From Pseudobdellovibrionaceae bacterium (GTDB lineage: Bacteria; Bdellovibrionota; Bdellovibrionia; Bdellovibrionales; Bdellovibrionaceae): DNA of 64,000 nt. Position 1 is the stretch's first letter. Every line of letters begins with the position of its first letter. A program made the position numbers and the translations under genes. Positions 50,998-59,335 of this stretch are shown in pieces. The stretch is taken from positions 62,001-126,000 of the forward strand of contig JAOASS010000009.1 in the NCBI GenBank assembly GCA_030158485.1. Direction: 5' to 3'. The notes under the pieces were generated by a model. It worked only from the letters and a program-made list of their open reading frames with translations. It was not told where the DNA came from and did no database searches.

Positions 50998-52446
50998 ATG
51001 AAAAAAGAGCTTACTTATGTAATTTTTAATCCACGTAGTGTAATAAACTTGAATTTATTCGAAGCAGAAAAATATGAATCAGCTGTTGTTGTTCAGCAGC
51101 TCATAGGAAATTTAATCTATTTTTCTAACAAAGGTAGATACGAACCAAGAATAGCAGAACGTTGGGAGCGCGTTGCTCCTCATATTTGGACATTTTTTCT
51201 AAAAGAAAATTTCAAAACCGAAAATGGTGAGCTAATAAACTCTAGATCATTTAAAAAAAGTATCGAAAGGGCAATTTATATTTATTCTAAACTTGGTGAG
51301 GTGCCGGTTTTAGGTCATTTAAAAGGCTATAAGCGTTTTCTGAGTGATAATAGTCAAGTTTTAAAATTAGATGAAATTAGTGAAATTAGCGGTATTAAAG
51401 TTTTTAATAATGAAATAACATTTGAATTTGATTTGCCAATCAAGTCAGGACTGTTACAAATTCTGTCATTTTCGCCATTTGGTTATATAAGTATTGAAAA
51501 CTATAATCAAAATGGATCATGGAAAAATGATAGTCAGTTCGTCTCATCGGGTCCTTACAAAGTAAAAAAAATTGATATAGGAAAAGAATACGAACTAGAA
51601 AAAAATCCATTTTGGCTTGAATATGCAGATCAAGCGCCTGATACAGTTTATATAAAACATGAAGTTCCAGACAAGTCATTTTCAAGACCATTAATTGTTG
51701 ATGCATTCACGCATAATTATGAAAACTCTTATCTTCACAAGTATTCTCTAGTTCCAGAATATATAAATAGTGTTTTACTAGGAAATCTTAGAGATGGATA
51801 TTTTTCATCCGTAGAAAATAGAAACGCGTTTAAAGCATTTTTTGGACAAGAAAGAGACAGTCTCTTGCCAGACTCATTTGGCTCTAATGTTAGATCTTCA
51901 AGTTTTTATCCAGGACAAGATGTGAATTCTGTAAGAAGAAATACGGTTAGTGTGATTTCTAAAAATTCTGTTCCACTAATTATTGAGGGGCGAATGCCAG
52001 ATGTAGGTACTCCACGTTTTGCCGCATGGCAGATTCTAAAAAACACGCTAGAGAAAAATAATCTTTCATATAAATTTTCGGATACAGAAGCAAAATTTGA
52101 AGAGATGGTTAATCCAAAATATGATATTAGAATTCGTGGATCCTCAATTGGCGGCGGCGTAGAGGCCTGGGGAATATTTGTTATATTTTGTTCTCCTTTT
52201 GGAATTAATTTTCCAGACCCTTCTGGGCGAGTTTGTAAATTAATTGAAGAATATGATAAAGATATTATAGACGAAAACCAGTTGACTCAAGATTTTCTAA
52301 AAACAGTAGATGAAGATTCTGCAATACTGCCAGTTAGTCACTATGGCATACAAATGTATTTTTCTAATGAAATATATTTAGATTCTGTGAGCCCAATTAT
52401 GTCAATAATGCGGTTTGATCAAGTTGAAATTAAGTATGCAAATTAA
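50998..52446 (+). CDS. Oligopeptide-binding-like protein (SBP2) of the YcaO operon
   Basis: 482 residues from ATG 50998. It shows SBP_bac_5 features: RWERVAPHIWTFFLKENFKTENGELI, SRSFKKSIERAIY, ITFEFDLPIKSGLLQIL, VSSGPYKVKKIDIGKEYELEKNPFWLE, and a late FPDPSGRVCKLIEEYD. The frame extends upstream to ATG 50878, which would add a charged n-region and a long hydrophobic helix (LVLLFLLIWQLAIII) acting as an uncleaved anchor; that stretch overlaps the 82-aa gene in another frame. Neither start has a good ribosome site. If cytoplasmic, it may handle the peptide substrate of YcaO; if anchored outside, it may feed HK2. No permease genes are adjacent. Confidence 0.78.
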   Translation: MKKELTYVIFNPRSVINLNLFEAEKYESAVVVQQLIGNLIYFSNKGRYEPRIAERWERVAPHIWTFFLKENFKTENGELINSRSFKKSIERAIYIYSKLGEVPVLGHLKGYKRFLSDNSQVLKLDEISEISGIKVFNNEITFEFDLPIKSGLLQILSFSPFGYISIENYNQNGSWKNDSQFVSSGPYKVKKIDIGKEYELEKNPFWLEYADQAPDTVYIKHEVPDKSFSRPLIVDAFTHNYENSYLHKYSLVPEYINSVLLGNLRDGYFSSVENRNAFKAFFGQERDSLLPDSFGSNVRSSSFYPGQDVNSVRRNTVSVISKNSVPLIIEGRMPDVGTPRFAAWQILKNTLEKNNLSYKFSDTEAKFEEMVNPKYDIRIRGSSIGGGVEAWGIFVIFCSPFGINFPDPSGRVCKLIEEYDKDIIDENQLTQDFLKTVDEDSAILPVSHYGIQMYFSNEIYLDSVSPIMSIMRFDQVEIKYAN

Positions 52447-53299
52447 TACTGAATATATTATTCAAAAAAATTGTTTGAAATTGCAAGAGTATAGTCTTAA
52501 CTCGCAGACCGGCTTTGATTACTGGCACAGCTGCTTAATGGATATAAACAATTTGCCTGTATCGGGTGGATTTGGCTGCGATAAGCACACATCAAGAAAA
52601 ATCGCATTAGCAGAATTTCTTGAAAGAGATGCATATAAGTCTATTTCAAGCTCTGACTATCAAATACAGAAGAAATGGGGCTTAGATTTAATGCCAACCG
52701 GATGTGGATTTGCGGCAGGTTTCAATCATAATAATACTATTATAAGATCAGTTGGCGAGGCAGTTGAAAGATGGGTCATCAGTAAATGGATTGATGAAGG
52801 TCATCTCATGGATTCTGTGACTGATGTACATGCTCTAAGCGTTCTTGATCCTATAAGTAATTGGTTTTACCGACAATTTGACAAGGTTTATTTTTATAAG
52901 AAAGAAATTATAGTAATGTTACATAATGAGTTTTATAAATTTCAAATCGGCGCAACTATTGGTCGAAAAAATAGTGGCGTATATGTTGGATATTCAGCGC
53001 AGATTAACGATAATAATTTATGGCAACACGCTCTATTGGAAAGTTTTAGACATTTTTTGATCGAAAAAAACAACAATCCAATAAATATTTTTCCTGATAA
53101 CAGAATTAGATTTTTTGGTAAAAATGCAGATTACGCATTAAGTAAAATTCCCCAAAATAGTCAGTCATTATGGCCGATACCTAAAATTATTCATTTCGAA
53201 TGTGAAGAGAATAGTCAAATTGGATTTTTTTTAGCACGTACAATTATTGATGGATGGAAAAGTTGGCATTTGGGCGGTGACGATAGGTTTTTATACTAA
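52436..53299 (+). CDS. Compact YcaO-family protein
   Basis: 287 residues from ATG 52436, 11 nt inside the SBP2 end. YcaO-type signatures are seen in order: GGFGCDKHTSRKIALAEFLERDAY (S..E..ER, about 57-64), TGCGFAAGFNHNNTIIRSVGEAVERW (A...GEA.ER, about 89-112) and YVGYSAQINDNNLWQHALLESFRHF (about 183-207). These form the ATP/Mg site in the family, which activates peptide amides to make azolines, amidines or thioamides. It is much shorter than typical YcaO proteins, lacks the Pro-rich C-terminus and has no E1-like partner next to it. The substrate could be the 82-aa protein; this is inference. Its stop is 2 nt before HK2. Confidence 0.78.
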   Translation: MQINTEYIIQKNCLKLQEYSLNSQTGFDYWHSCLMDINNLPVSGGFGCDKHTSRKIALAEFLERDAYKSISSSDYQIQKKWGLDLMPTGCGFAAGFNHNNTIIRSVGEAVERWVISKWIDEGHLMDSVTDVHALSVLDPISNWFYRQFDKVYFYKKEIIVMLHNEFYKFQIGATIGRKNSGVYVGYSAQINDNNLWQHALLESFRHFLIEKNNNPINIFPDNRIRFFGKNADYALSKIPQNSQSLWPIPKIIHFECEENSQIGFFLARTIIDGWKSWHLGGDDRFLY

Positions 53300-53301
53300 T
53301 C

Positions 53302-54537
53302 ATGAATTACAAATATTTTTTTCGGCGTAAGTCTCTTTTTAAATTTAAAGTAACAACTAGTTTATTTAAATATACACTCAATTTTATAATTTTTATTTTT
53401 ATATTGCTTAATTTTTTTGGTTTTAGAAAATTTGACCGAAATGATAGTCAAAAAGTAAATAAAAATATTGAAACTCTACTAAGGAATGAAACTAATATTT
53501 CAAACTTTTATGCAATTTCAAAAACTCTGGTAGATTTGGAAAGTTTAGAAGTATTTAAATGTGCCTTTTTAAGGGAAGAAAATAAGCCTCGAAATATATA
53601 CTATAACTCAATTGAAACAAAGTGCAGAAGTAGTATATTTTCAAATTTAAGAACTCAAAATATTATATTAAAAGCGCTTAATGGAAATAAATACGAGTTG
53701 AAATACATAAAAAATATTGATGCCTTTGCCATAATTACAGAGTTATTAATTTATTTAATTTTGGTTTCGATTAGCTTGGTCTTCCAAAAGTATTTAAAAA
53801 ATCTTGAATATGATAATAATCTCAAAATTAAGGCGCTTGAAGTTGAAAAAAACATGATGTTAGATCATAATAAACAAATTAAACATGATGTGGCTTCACC
53901 TATTTCAGCTTTAAATTCAATAGTATCTTTACTAAAGAATATAGATCCAGAAATTAAAAGTGTATTAATTAGTGCAATAAAACGAACTGAGATGATATTT
54001 GAGGATCTTAATTTATCGCCTGGAGAACCCGTTATGTTAAGCTTGAAGCCTATTATCCAAGAAATCGTAAATGAAAAAAAAATCTTATGGAGTAATACTG
54101 TTAATTTCGAATTGGAATCATTTCTGATAGGAGATGATATTTATATTTTATCTGAAGAAAAAATCTTAAAAAGAATTATTTCAAATATTTTTAACAATTC
54201 ATATGAAGCGTATTTTTTTAATCAAATCTCAAGAGATAATAAAATTAAGAATAGTTTAATAATTAGTATCGGAATCGAAGTAAATTTAAAAAATAAAATC
54301 TGTTCAGTAAAAATTTGTGATAACGGTCCTGGAATTCCAGTTTCTATTTTAAAAAAAGTTGGCCAAAATGGTTTTTCTTATGGAAAAGAAAATATTCAGA
54401 GCGCTGGAGCTGGTTTAGGCATATACAATGCAAAAAAATCTTTATTAAATTGGGGTGGTGATTTTGAGATCACTAATTGCGAAACAAATGGTGCTTTGGT
54501 TAGATGTGATTTCAAAATGCATTCTTTAGTATGTTAA
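53302..54537 (+). CDS. Orphan membrane histidine kinase (HK2)
   Basis: 411 residues. Membrane segments near 24-41 and 150-170 bracket a small Lys/Asn-rich periplasmic domain of about 105 residues. The phospho-acceptor region is KQIKHDVASPISALNSIV (near residue 195), and the HATPase blocks are NIFNNSYEAY, CDNGPGIPVSILKKVG and AGAGLGIYNAKKSLL. No response regulator is adjacent. It is the last intact gene of the YcaO operon, 2 nt after it. HK1 and HK2 share topology and arrangement with a neighbouring SBP, suggesting an ancient duplicated module. Composition is very AT-rich. Confidence 0.88.
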   Translation: MNYKYFFRRKSLFKFKVTTSLFKYTLNFIIFIFILLNFFGFRKFDRNDSQKVNKNIETLLRNETNISNFYAISKTLVDLESLEVFKCAFLREENKPRNIYYNSIETKCRSSIFSNLRTQNIILKALNGNKYELKYIKNIDAFAIITELLIYLILVSISLVFQKYLKNLEYDNNLKIKALEVEKNMMLDHNKQIKHDVASPISALNSIVSLLKNIDPEIKSVLISAIKRTEMIFEDLNLSPGEPVMLSLKPIIQEIVNEKKILWSNTVNFELESFLIGDDIYILSEEKILKRIISNIFNNSYEAYFFNQISRDNKIKNSLIISIGIEVNLKNKICSVKICDNGPGIPVSILKKVGQNGFSYGKENIQSAGAGLGIYNAKKSLLNWGGDFEITNCETNGALVRCDFKMHSLVC

Positions 54538-54539
54538 TA

Positions 54540-54770
54540 GGTGGCGATCATAAATTTCTTGCTACAAATAGTAAGGGAATATCAGAGACTGTTTTAGATA
54601 AAGTTTGAGTCATGTGCTTTTAATTTCATAAAAAAGACGACAGCAGATTTGGATTTTTTAATTTTCGCGATACTATTAGCTCTTGGCATGAAGAATTTAA
54701 AATTACCTCAAAAGAAGGTGAAGGCGCTATATTTCATGTCAATCTTGACCTGGTGCAAATTCTCGAATAG
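54540..54770 (+). pseudogene. Decayed C-terminal end of a histidine kinase
   Basis: A 77-codon frame with two internal stops (TGA, TAA) reads NSKGISETVLDKV-stop-VMCF-stop-FHKKDDSRFGFFNF, then RDTISSWHEEFKITSKEGEG and AIFHVNLDL. This matches the HATPase pattern of the adjacent HK2 (CDNGPGIPVSILKKVGQNGF, AGAGLGIYN, LLNWGGDFEI) but with damaged catalytic residues (DNG to TNS, GLGL to RFGF). It is not an extension of HK2, which ends 2 nt earlier. A relic of a second kinase copy is the simplest reading. Confidence 0.68.
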
Positions 54771-54852
54771 TTTTAGTCACTCAAGCAAAGCGCTTGCATA
54801 AATTTATATTCAATTTAATTTATGTATATATTATAGTATTATGTTGCTAATG
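54771..54852. other. AT-rich spacer after the kinase relic
   Basis: Contains no recognisable gene or hairpin; T/A-rich throughout. It separates the rightward YcaO module from the leftward genes that follow. Confidence 0.5.
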
Positions 54853-55269
54853 CTATTTTTTCGAACGACGTGGTTTGGTTGTAAGGCCATCATTTCTATC
54901 GGCATAGTAACCAATAGTTGCCACATCCAAGTATGATAGATCTTTAAGCTGACAGAATGACGTCTCATTATTGTTTTTATCAATCCCAATATATACTTTT
55001 CCACCAATAATTTCAGAGCAAATTGTGGAGGCTATATTCTGTTCGTTAGGATGTTTCATTCTTGTTTTATTAGAACTAATTTTGTTTAAGAAAGATAAAT
55101 TTTTGCAAATTTTATTTTGTAACGCCAAGTTGCATTTTTTTGAGATCGTTAATCTTAAATTAGGGTAGTTATAAAATTTTATATTTTCTTCTCGAATTTT
55201 AAAAAACGTAGAATCTTCCGCATAAACAGCACAAGATGCAGTTATTAACATAATATAAAATATTTTCAT
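54853..55269 (-). CDS. Small secreted protein of unknown function, 138 aa
   Basis: Signal peptide MKIFYIMLITASCAVYA. The mature part is Lys/Asn-rich with four Cys (KKCNLAL, NKICKN, STICSE, SFCQLK), suggesting two disulfides, and a basic tail (TTKPRRSKK). No family was recognised. ATG 55269 lies 2 nt downstream of the preceding protease-like gene stop, so the two form an operon. Highly AT-biased codon use suggests the accessory region. Confidence 0.65.
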   Translation of the reverse strand: MKIFYIMLITASCAVYAEDSTFFKIREENIKFYNYPNLRLTISKKCNLALQNKICKNLSFLNKISSNKTRMKHPNEQNIASTICSEIIGGKVYIGIDKNNNETSFCQLKDLSYLDVATIGYYADRNDGLTTKPRRSKK

Positions 55270-55271
55270 TT

Positions 55272-56360
55272 CTACTTATCCTTCAAATGGAAAACTTCTG
55301 ATGTATTCATCATGAGCGAATTTTCATCAACCCAAACTTGACCATTTTCACATATTTTTGGTCTATCTTCACCCGTATTCATAGGTATTGAGTCAGGTTC
55401 ATATAAATCATATCCATTACACGAGCTACCAAACGAATCTCTTACTAAAAATTGGCAAATAGTTTCTATTTTATTTCCATATTTATATTTAAGTAATCGT
55501 CGTCCTACTATAACAGATGCGTGTACTTGGTTATTGCAGGTGCTATTGTTCAATAGTCCTGCGGGACTCACGCCATTTGATTCTTTATCTTTTAGTACCT
55601 TCTTGCAGTAGCTAATTCCGATAGGTTGTGCATTTTTTTGATCTAATCGGTTATTGATATTTTTTTTAAATGAGTTCATCGCGGATGTTTTATTTTTGTA
55701 TGTATGTGCTTTAAGTTCAGTTACACCTGGTAGAAAAGATAAAGATTTTTTATGATTACTGCAAATTTCTTCAATAATCTTATTAGAATATTGCACCCAT
55801 GTTTTTTCATTCATATATTTTTTTATTTTTTCTATATCGATTGTATTGCTAGTTCCTGAAGCTAGAACACAATTCAGAATTGACTTCGCTGATTTCTCAA
55901 ATTGCGAAGAGTCATTTTTTGCATCCTGATAGTTTTTTACAAGTTCATAAATAAAATCCGCTGATTTCTTCGAATTAAATTCGTCTCTGATTACGTTATA
56001 TGAACATGTATCTAATTTTTTTGCATATCCAATCACTTCTAAAACAGGATTAAAATTTATTCCAGATTGATTTGTGACTGCCGCATATTGCACGCCGAAT
56101 GCAATTGGTGATGTTAGTGCATCTACAGGTGGGTTGTTAGCGATTCGCCATGCATCTATAAGTTGTGCACTGGCATAAGCACTACATAAATTTGTACCGT
56201 CTTGATCTTGAACTGGAATTGTAGATAATACTTCGGGAGGTAAGTCTAGTCGTTTTGTTCCACAGGCTTGATCTGTTGTGAACTCAAAATCTGGTGATGA
56301 TAAAGCCATTGAGGGTAATATTAACAAAATAATAGCTTTGCGATAGTACACTTTATTCAT
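55272..56360 (-). CDS. Papain-fold (C1-like) secreted cysteine protease-like protein
   Basis: About 362 residues from ATG 56360, which gives a signal peptide (MNKVYYRKAIILLILPSMALS). The C1 layout is seen as IPVQDQDGTNLCSAYASAQLIDA (catalytic Cys), QVHASVIVGRRLLKYKYG (His region) and CQFLVRDSFGSSCNGYDL, where papains read an N-S-W-G block; here the Asn is Asp. The insertion between is helical. It may be an active or altered exported protease. It faces the Cys/Gly-rich secreted protein at 56541 across about 180 bp and is followed by the 138-aa secreted gene. Confidence 0.72.
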   Translation of the reverse strand: MNKVYYRKAIILLILPSMALSSPDFEFTTDQACGTKRLDLPPEVLSTIPVQDQDGTNLCSAYASAQLIDAWRIANNPPVDALTSPIAFGVQYAAVTNQSGINFNPVLEVIGYAKKLDTCSYNVIRDEFNSKKSADFIYELVKNYQDAKNDSSQFEKSAKSILNCVLASGTSNTIDIEKIKKYMNEKTWVQYSNKIIEEICSNHKKSLSFLPGVTELKAHTYKNKTSAMNSFKKNINNRLDQKNAQPIGISYCKKVLKDKESNGVSPAGLLNNSTCNNQVHASVIVGRRLLKYKYGNKIETICQFLVRDSFGSSCNGYDLYEPDSIPMNTGEDRPKICENGQVWVDENSLMMNTSEVFHLKDK

Positions 56361-56540
56361 AATTGAATTGTCGTACTTCAGATACATTTAAGTTAACATG
56401 ATAAAAATAAAACTGATCTATCGTCTAGCTAATGATTCTCAATTTGGGACAATTGTTTATCAAAATAGAACAGTTACTACAAACATGTATGTATACGACT
56501 GACTCCGTTCTACAATTTAAAAAGGTAATCGGGGGATTTT

Positions 56541-58031
56541 GTGTATTTAAAAATAATATTTATGTTATTGTTTACGGCATTTTCTCTCGTCTCAATTTCT
56601 AGTAACGCTAATCCCTCTGGCAATAAACGAGGCAAAAACTTATCAAATAATACTTTGAATCGTAATCCTAGTAGCAGCATGCCATCGATAACTTTGGAGG
56701 AATCCATGAGGGATTGTTATGTTGTTGAAGGCGGAAATTTAATATGTGATGATAGAAAGATTTTGCCAAATTCAGATTATGCAACAGACGAATACGAACA
56801 AAAACCTAGTTCTTCGCCAATGGGAGAGTGGGTTGCTAGTTGCACACTTTATCAAGACAAAGATTTTAATGAATGCATGGATGATTGGAAGAATAGGACA
56901 GCCACGGGTGGTGGTAGTTGTAATGACACTAATCAACAGTTCGATCCCACGACTCAATCTTGTATCACTAAGAAAACCGAACCATCTCTTACCCAACCTT
57001 CCCCCGACGAGCCCTCCCCGGTCGATTTGTGCATAGCAGCTCATGAGAGTGCGATGTCTTCTTGTGATTCTGAAAAAGGGAATTGGATGAGTGGTATTAA
57101 CGACGTTACGCAAAAATTGGGGTCTGTTGTTAATCAAGTTAATCCGAGTACCTGTGGTGGAATCGCGGCTGCTTCTTCCGGTGCGGCGGCGTCGCTCGCA
57201 ACATTTGAACTGATGTGCAATTCTGCAACATCTGAGTGCGTGGAGAAGTGTACAGATCCAACGCAGTTAAAATTAGCTGATCAATGTAAAACTAACGGAA
57301 CAAAAGCTTCGGAAGCTCGGCAGAGTGTTTCTTCTGCTATGTTGACTTTGCGGGGCTCAGTTACTGCATGTAAAAATGCTTTTGGTGATCTTAACACTCA
57401 AGCCCAAGCGCATTGTGCGACTAATCCTGCGGCTTGCCAGTTTGAATTGCCTGGAGCCATACAAGCTAAAGCTTTTCAGTCTGATCAGGCTGGTGGTGGT
57501 GTTACGTCAGGCTTGAGCGGTGATGGTGCGAAGAGTGCTCAGAATGATCGCAATGGTGGATTTAACTTAAGTGACCTTGGTGATGACGAAGATCGTGGCA
57601 TTGGTGATATCAAGCCGTCTCGGCCCGGTGAAGAAATCGGTGGAGGAAAAGGTGGCGGTAGTGTAGCCGGTGGTTCTGCTGGGCAAGGTGATGGCGGTAG
57701 CGGACGAGGTGGAGGCAAAAGAGAAGGCGGTTTGCTTTCTAATATTCTTTCCGGTTTTTTTGGTAGCGGTGGTGGTTCTGGCGGTGGTGGATGGAAAAGT
57801 TTTTTTGGTGGAAATAAGAGTAATGATAGTTACGACGGCAATCGCTCCAGTAATGTTCAAGGCGGACCAGACTTGCGTAAATTTTTACCGGGCGCAGTTA
57901 ATGATCCTGCCAGAAATCGCGGGATTGCCGGGCAATTTATTGGCCGTGACGGAATGACTGGACCGCATTCTAATATTTGGCTAAATATAAAAAATCGATA
58001 TCAGAGTAAGCGCGCTAGCTTAATTCCGTAA
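56541..58031 (+). CDS. Secreted Cys-rich protein with Gly-rich C-terminal half
   Basis: GTG 56541 has GGGGG 9 nt upstream. The 496-residue product has a signal peptide (MYLKIIFMLLFTAFSLVSISSNA), a Ser/Asn-rich start, a central domain with about 14 Cys (SCTLYQDKDFNECMDDW, LCIAAHESAMSSCDSEKGNW, MCNSATSECVEKC, HCATNPAACQ) and, from about residue 325, a Gly/Asp/Ser-rich disordered half (SGRGGGKREGGLLSNIL, FGSGGGSGGGGWKSFFGG). No family was recognised. GC content is higher than in the neighbouring accessory genes. A surface, adhesin-like or structural role is possible; the divergent protease-like gene may process it (inference). Confidence 0.75.
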   Translation: MYLKIIFMLLFTAFSLVSISSNANPSGNKRGKNLSNNTLNRNPSSSMPSITLEESMRDCYVVEGGNLICDDRKILPNSDYATDEYEQKPSSSPMGEWVASCTLYQDKDFNECMDDWKNRTATGGGSCNDTNQQFDPTTQSCITKKTEPSLTQPSPDEPSPVDLCIAAHESAMSSCDSEKGNWMSGINDVTQKLGSVVNQVNPSTCGGIAAASSGAAASLATFELMCNSATSECVEKCTDPTQLKLADQCKTNGTKASEARQSVSSAMLTLRGSVTACKNAFGDLNTQAQAHCATNPAACQFELPGAIQAKAFQSDQAGGGVTSGLSGDGAKSAQNDRNGGFNLSDLGDDEDRGIGDIKPSRPGEEIGGGKGGGSVAGGSAGQGDGGSGRGGGKREGGLLSNILSGFFGSGGGSGGGGWKSFFGGNKSNDSYDGNRSSNVQGGPDLRKFLPGAVNDPARNRGIAGQFIGRDGMTGPHSNIWLNIKNRYQSKRASLIP

Positions 58032-58038
58032 ATCAATT

Positions 58039-58060
58039 TTAAGATCTCGATCTTTTTAAA
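58039..58060. terminator. Weak bidirectional terminator between convergent genes
   Basis: AAGAT, CTCG loop, ATCTT flanked by T runs on both sides, in the 30-bp gap between two convergent genes. Only a 5-bp stem, so low confidence. Confidence 0.35.
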
Positions 58061-58061
58061 A

Positions 58062-59273
58062 TTACATCATTCCGTGAATGACTTGCACGACTTTGTCACG
58101 GTGTTCTTGTTCAATCACTAAGGTAACGCTCATTCCCGACACGAGAAGTTCGTGGAACATGATTTGGTTTTTATCAAGGTTTTTAAGTAATTGATCGTAC
58201 AGTTGTGATGAAGTTGAGCCCGAGCTGGTCATCGTGACTGTAGAATACCTTTTTAAATTTATTTTAACTGAAGCGTGGCCAACTTCTTTTTCGATTGCTC
58301 GCATGACTTCGAGTGGGCCTGTCACTAATAAGTGTGTCCCTTCTGATGTTGGCATTGCTTTTAGGATTTGTGGGAAAGCGATTTGTTTTTCATTAAAAAG
58401 CCACTGCAATGTTTCCATGGCTTTGATCGGCTTAACCCCTTCTAAGATTAATTCTAAAACAGTTTCATGAGAATTGACTGAAAGTGGTTTCGAAGATTCA
58501 AACATATTCACACCTTTCAAGGGCTTTTGAACTAAGGTACCCGCAGATAAAGAATCACTGGCCGGGCCAATATAGAGTACAACTTCGCGGTTGCGTGCTA
58601 ATTCGACAGATCGGTAATGTAAAACTTTGGCTCCCCAAAACGTCATTTCTAATAACTGATCATAATTCAAATGATGAACTGGTTTTGCGTTGGCCACTAA
58701 TTTGGGGTCAGCTGAAAAAACTCCAGCGACGTCTTTTAAAATTTCACATCGTTCGGCTTTAAAATAAGCCGCCATTGCAACGGCAGTGGTATCGGTTCCG
58801 CCTCGACCCAAAGTTGTAATTTCTTTGGTCACAGGAGAAACGCCTTGAAAGCCAGCAATTACAGCAACTTTTTTTTCTCTAAGAGATTGTTCGACTCGTT
58901 GTGGTTTTAAATCTTGAATAAAAGCGTTGACGTGTGAATCATCTGTTAAAATTCCGGCCTGACTTCCCGTGAAACTAATTGCTGGGCAGTTGAGATCATT
59001 CAGTGCCATGCTTAAAAGTGCCATGCTGATGCGCTCGCCCGTTGTGAGTAGCATATCTAATTCGCGACGACTGGGATTATTTGAAACTTGCTGAGCTAAA
59101 TCGATTAGTTGATTTGTGGTTTGTCCCATCGCGCTGACTGCAATAATTAGATGGTGAGTTTGAGATTTTTCACAAATCCTATGTGCGACTGCGCGGATTT
59201 TTTGAGGGTCAGCCAGAGTCGCTCCGCCATACTTTTGAACAATAAGAGGTCTTTGAGTTCCAAGAATATTCAT
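58062..59273 (-). CDS. lysC: Aspartate kinase
   Basis: Phosphorylates aspartate, first step to lysine, methionine and threonine. 403 residues: VQKYGGATLADPQKIRAVA, VSAMGQTTNQLIDLAQ, LTTGERISMALLSMAL, TTLGRGGTDTTAVAMAA, EILKDVAGVFSADPK and a late pair of ACT regulatory domains (ESGTHLLVTG-type and SGMSVTLVIEQEH). Feedback regulation by lysine or threonine is possible but not read from sequence. The start ATG 59273 is 62 nt from the adjacent transglycosylase stop. The partner enzyme asd lies at 30.8-31.8 kb. Confidence 0.95.
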   Translation of the reverse strand: MNILGTQRPLIVQKYGGATLADPQKIRAVAHRICEKSQTHHLIIAVSAMGQTTNQLIDLAQQVSNNPSRRELDMLLTTGERISMALLSMALNDLNCPAISFTGSQAGILTDDSHVNAFIQDLKPQRVEQSLREKKVAVIAGFQGVSPVTKEITTLGRGGTDTTAVAMAAYFKAERCEILKDVAGVFSADPKLVANAKPVHHLNYDQLLEMTFWGAKVLHYRSVELARNREVVLYIGPASDSLSAGTLVQKPLKGVNMFESSKPLSVNSHETVLELILEGVKPIKAMETLQWLFNEKQIAFPQILKAMPTSEGTHLLVTGPLEVMRAIEKEVGHASVKINLKRYSTVTMTSSGSTSSQLYDQLLKNLDKNQIMFHELLVSGMSVTLVIEQEHRDKVVQVIHGMM

Positions 59274-59335
59274 CGACTCCAGTTATACTTTGGCTCACAG
59301 GGCGAAAAAAGGTTTTTGATGTATGAAAGGCTTAG

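Noticed and set aside
54771-54852. tRNA or small RNA in the gap after the kinase relic
   Set aside because: No cloverleaf, hairpin or T-run structure recognised.
57567-57860. Reverse Thr-rich ORF opposite the Gly-rich coding region
   Set aside because: It is the mirror of Gly codons in the opposite strand (Gly-rich giving Thr/Ala-rich), a known artefact.
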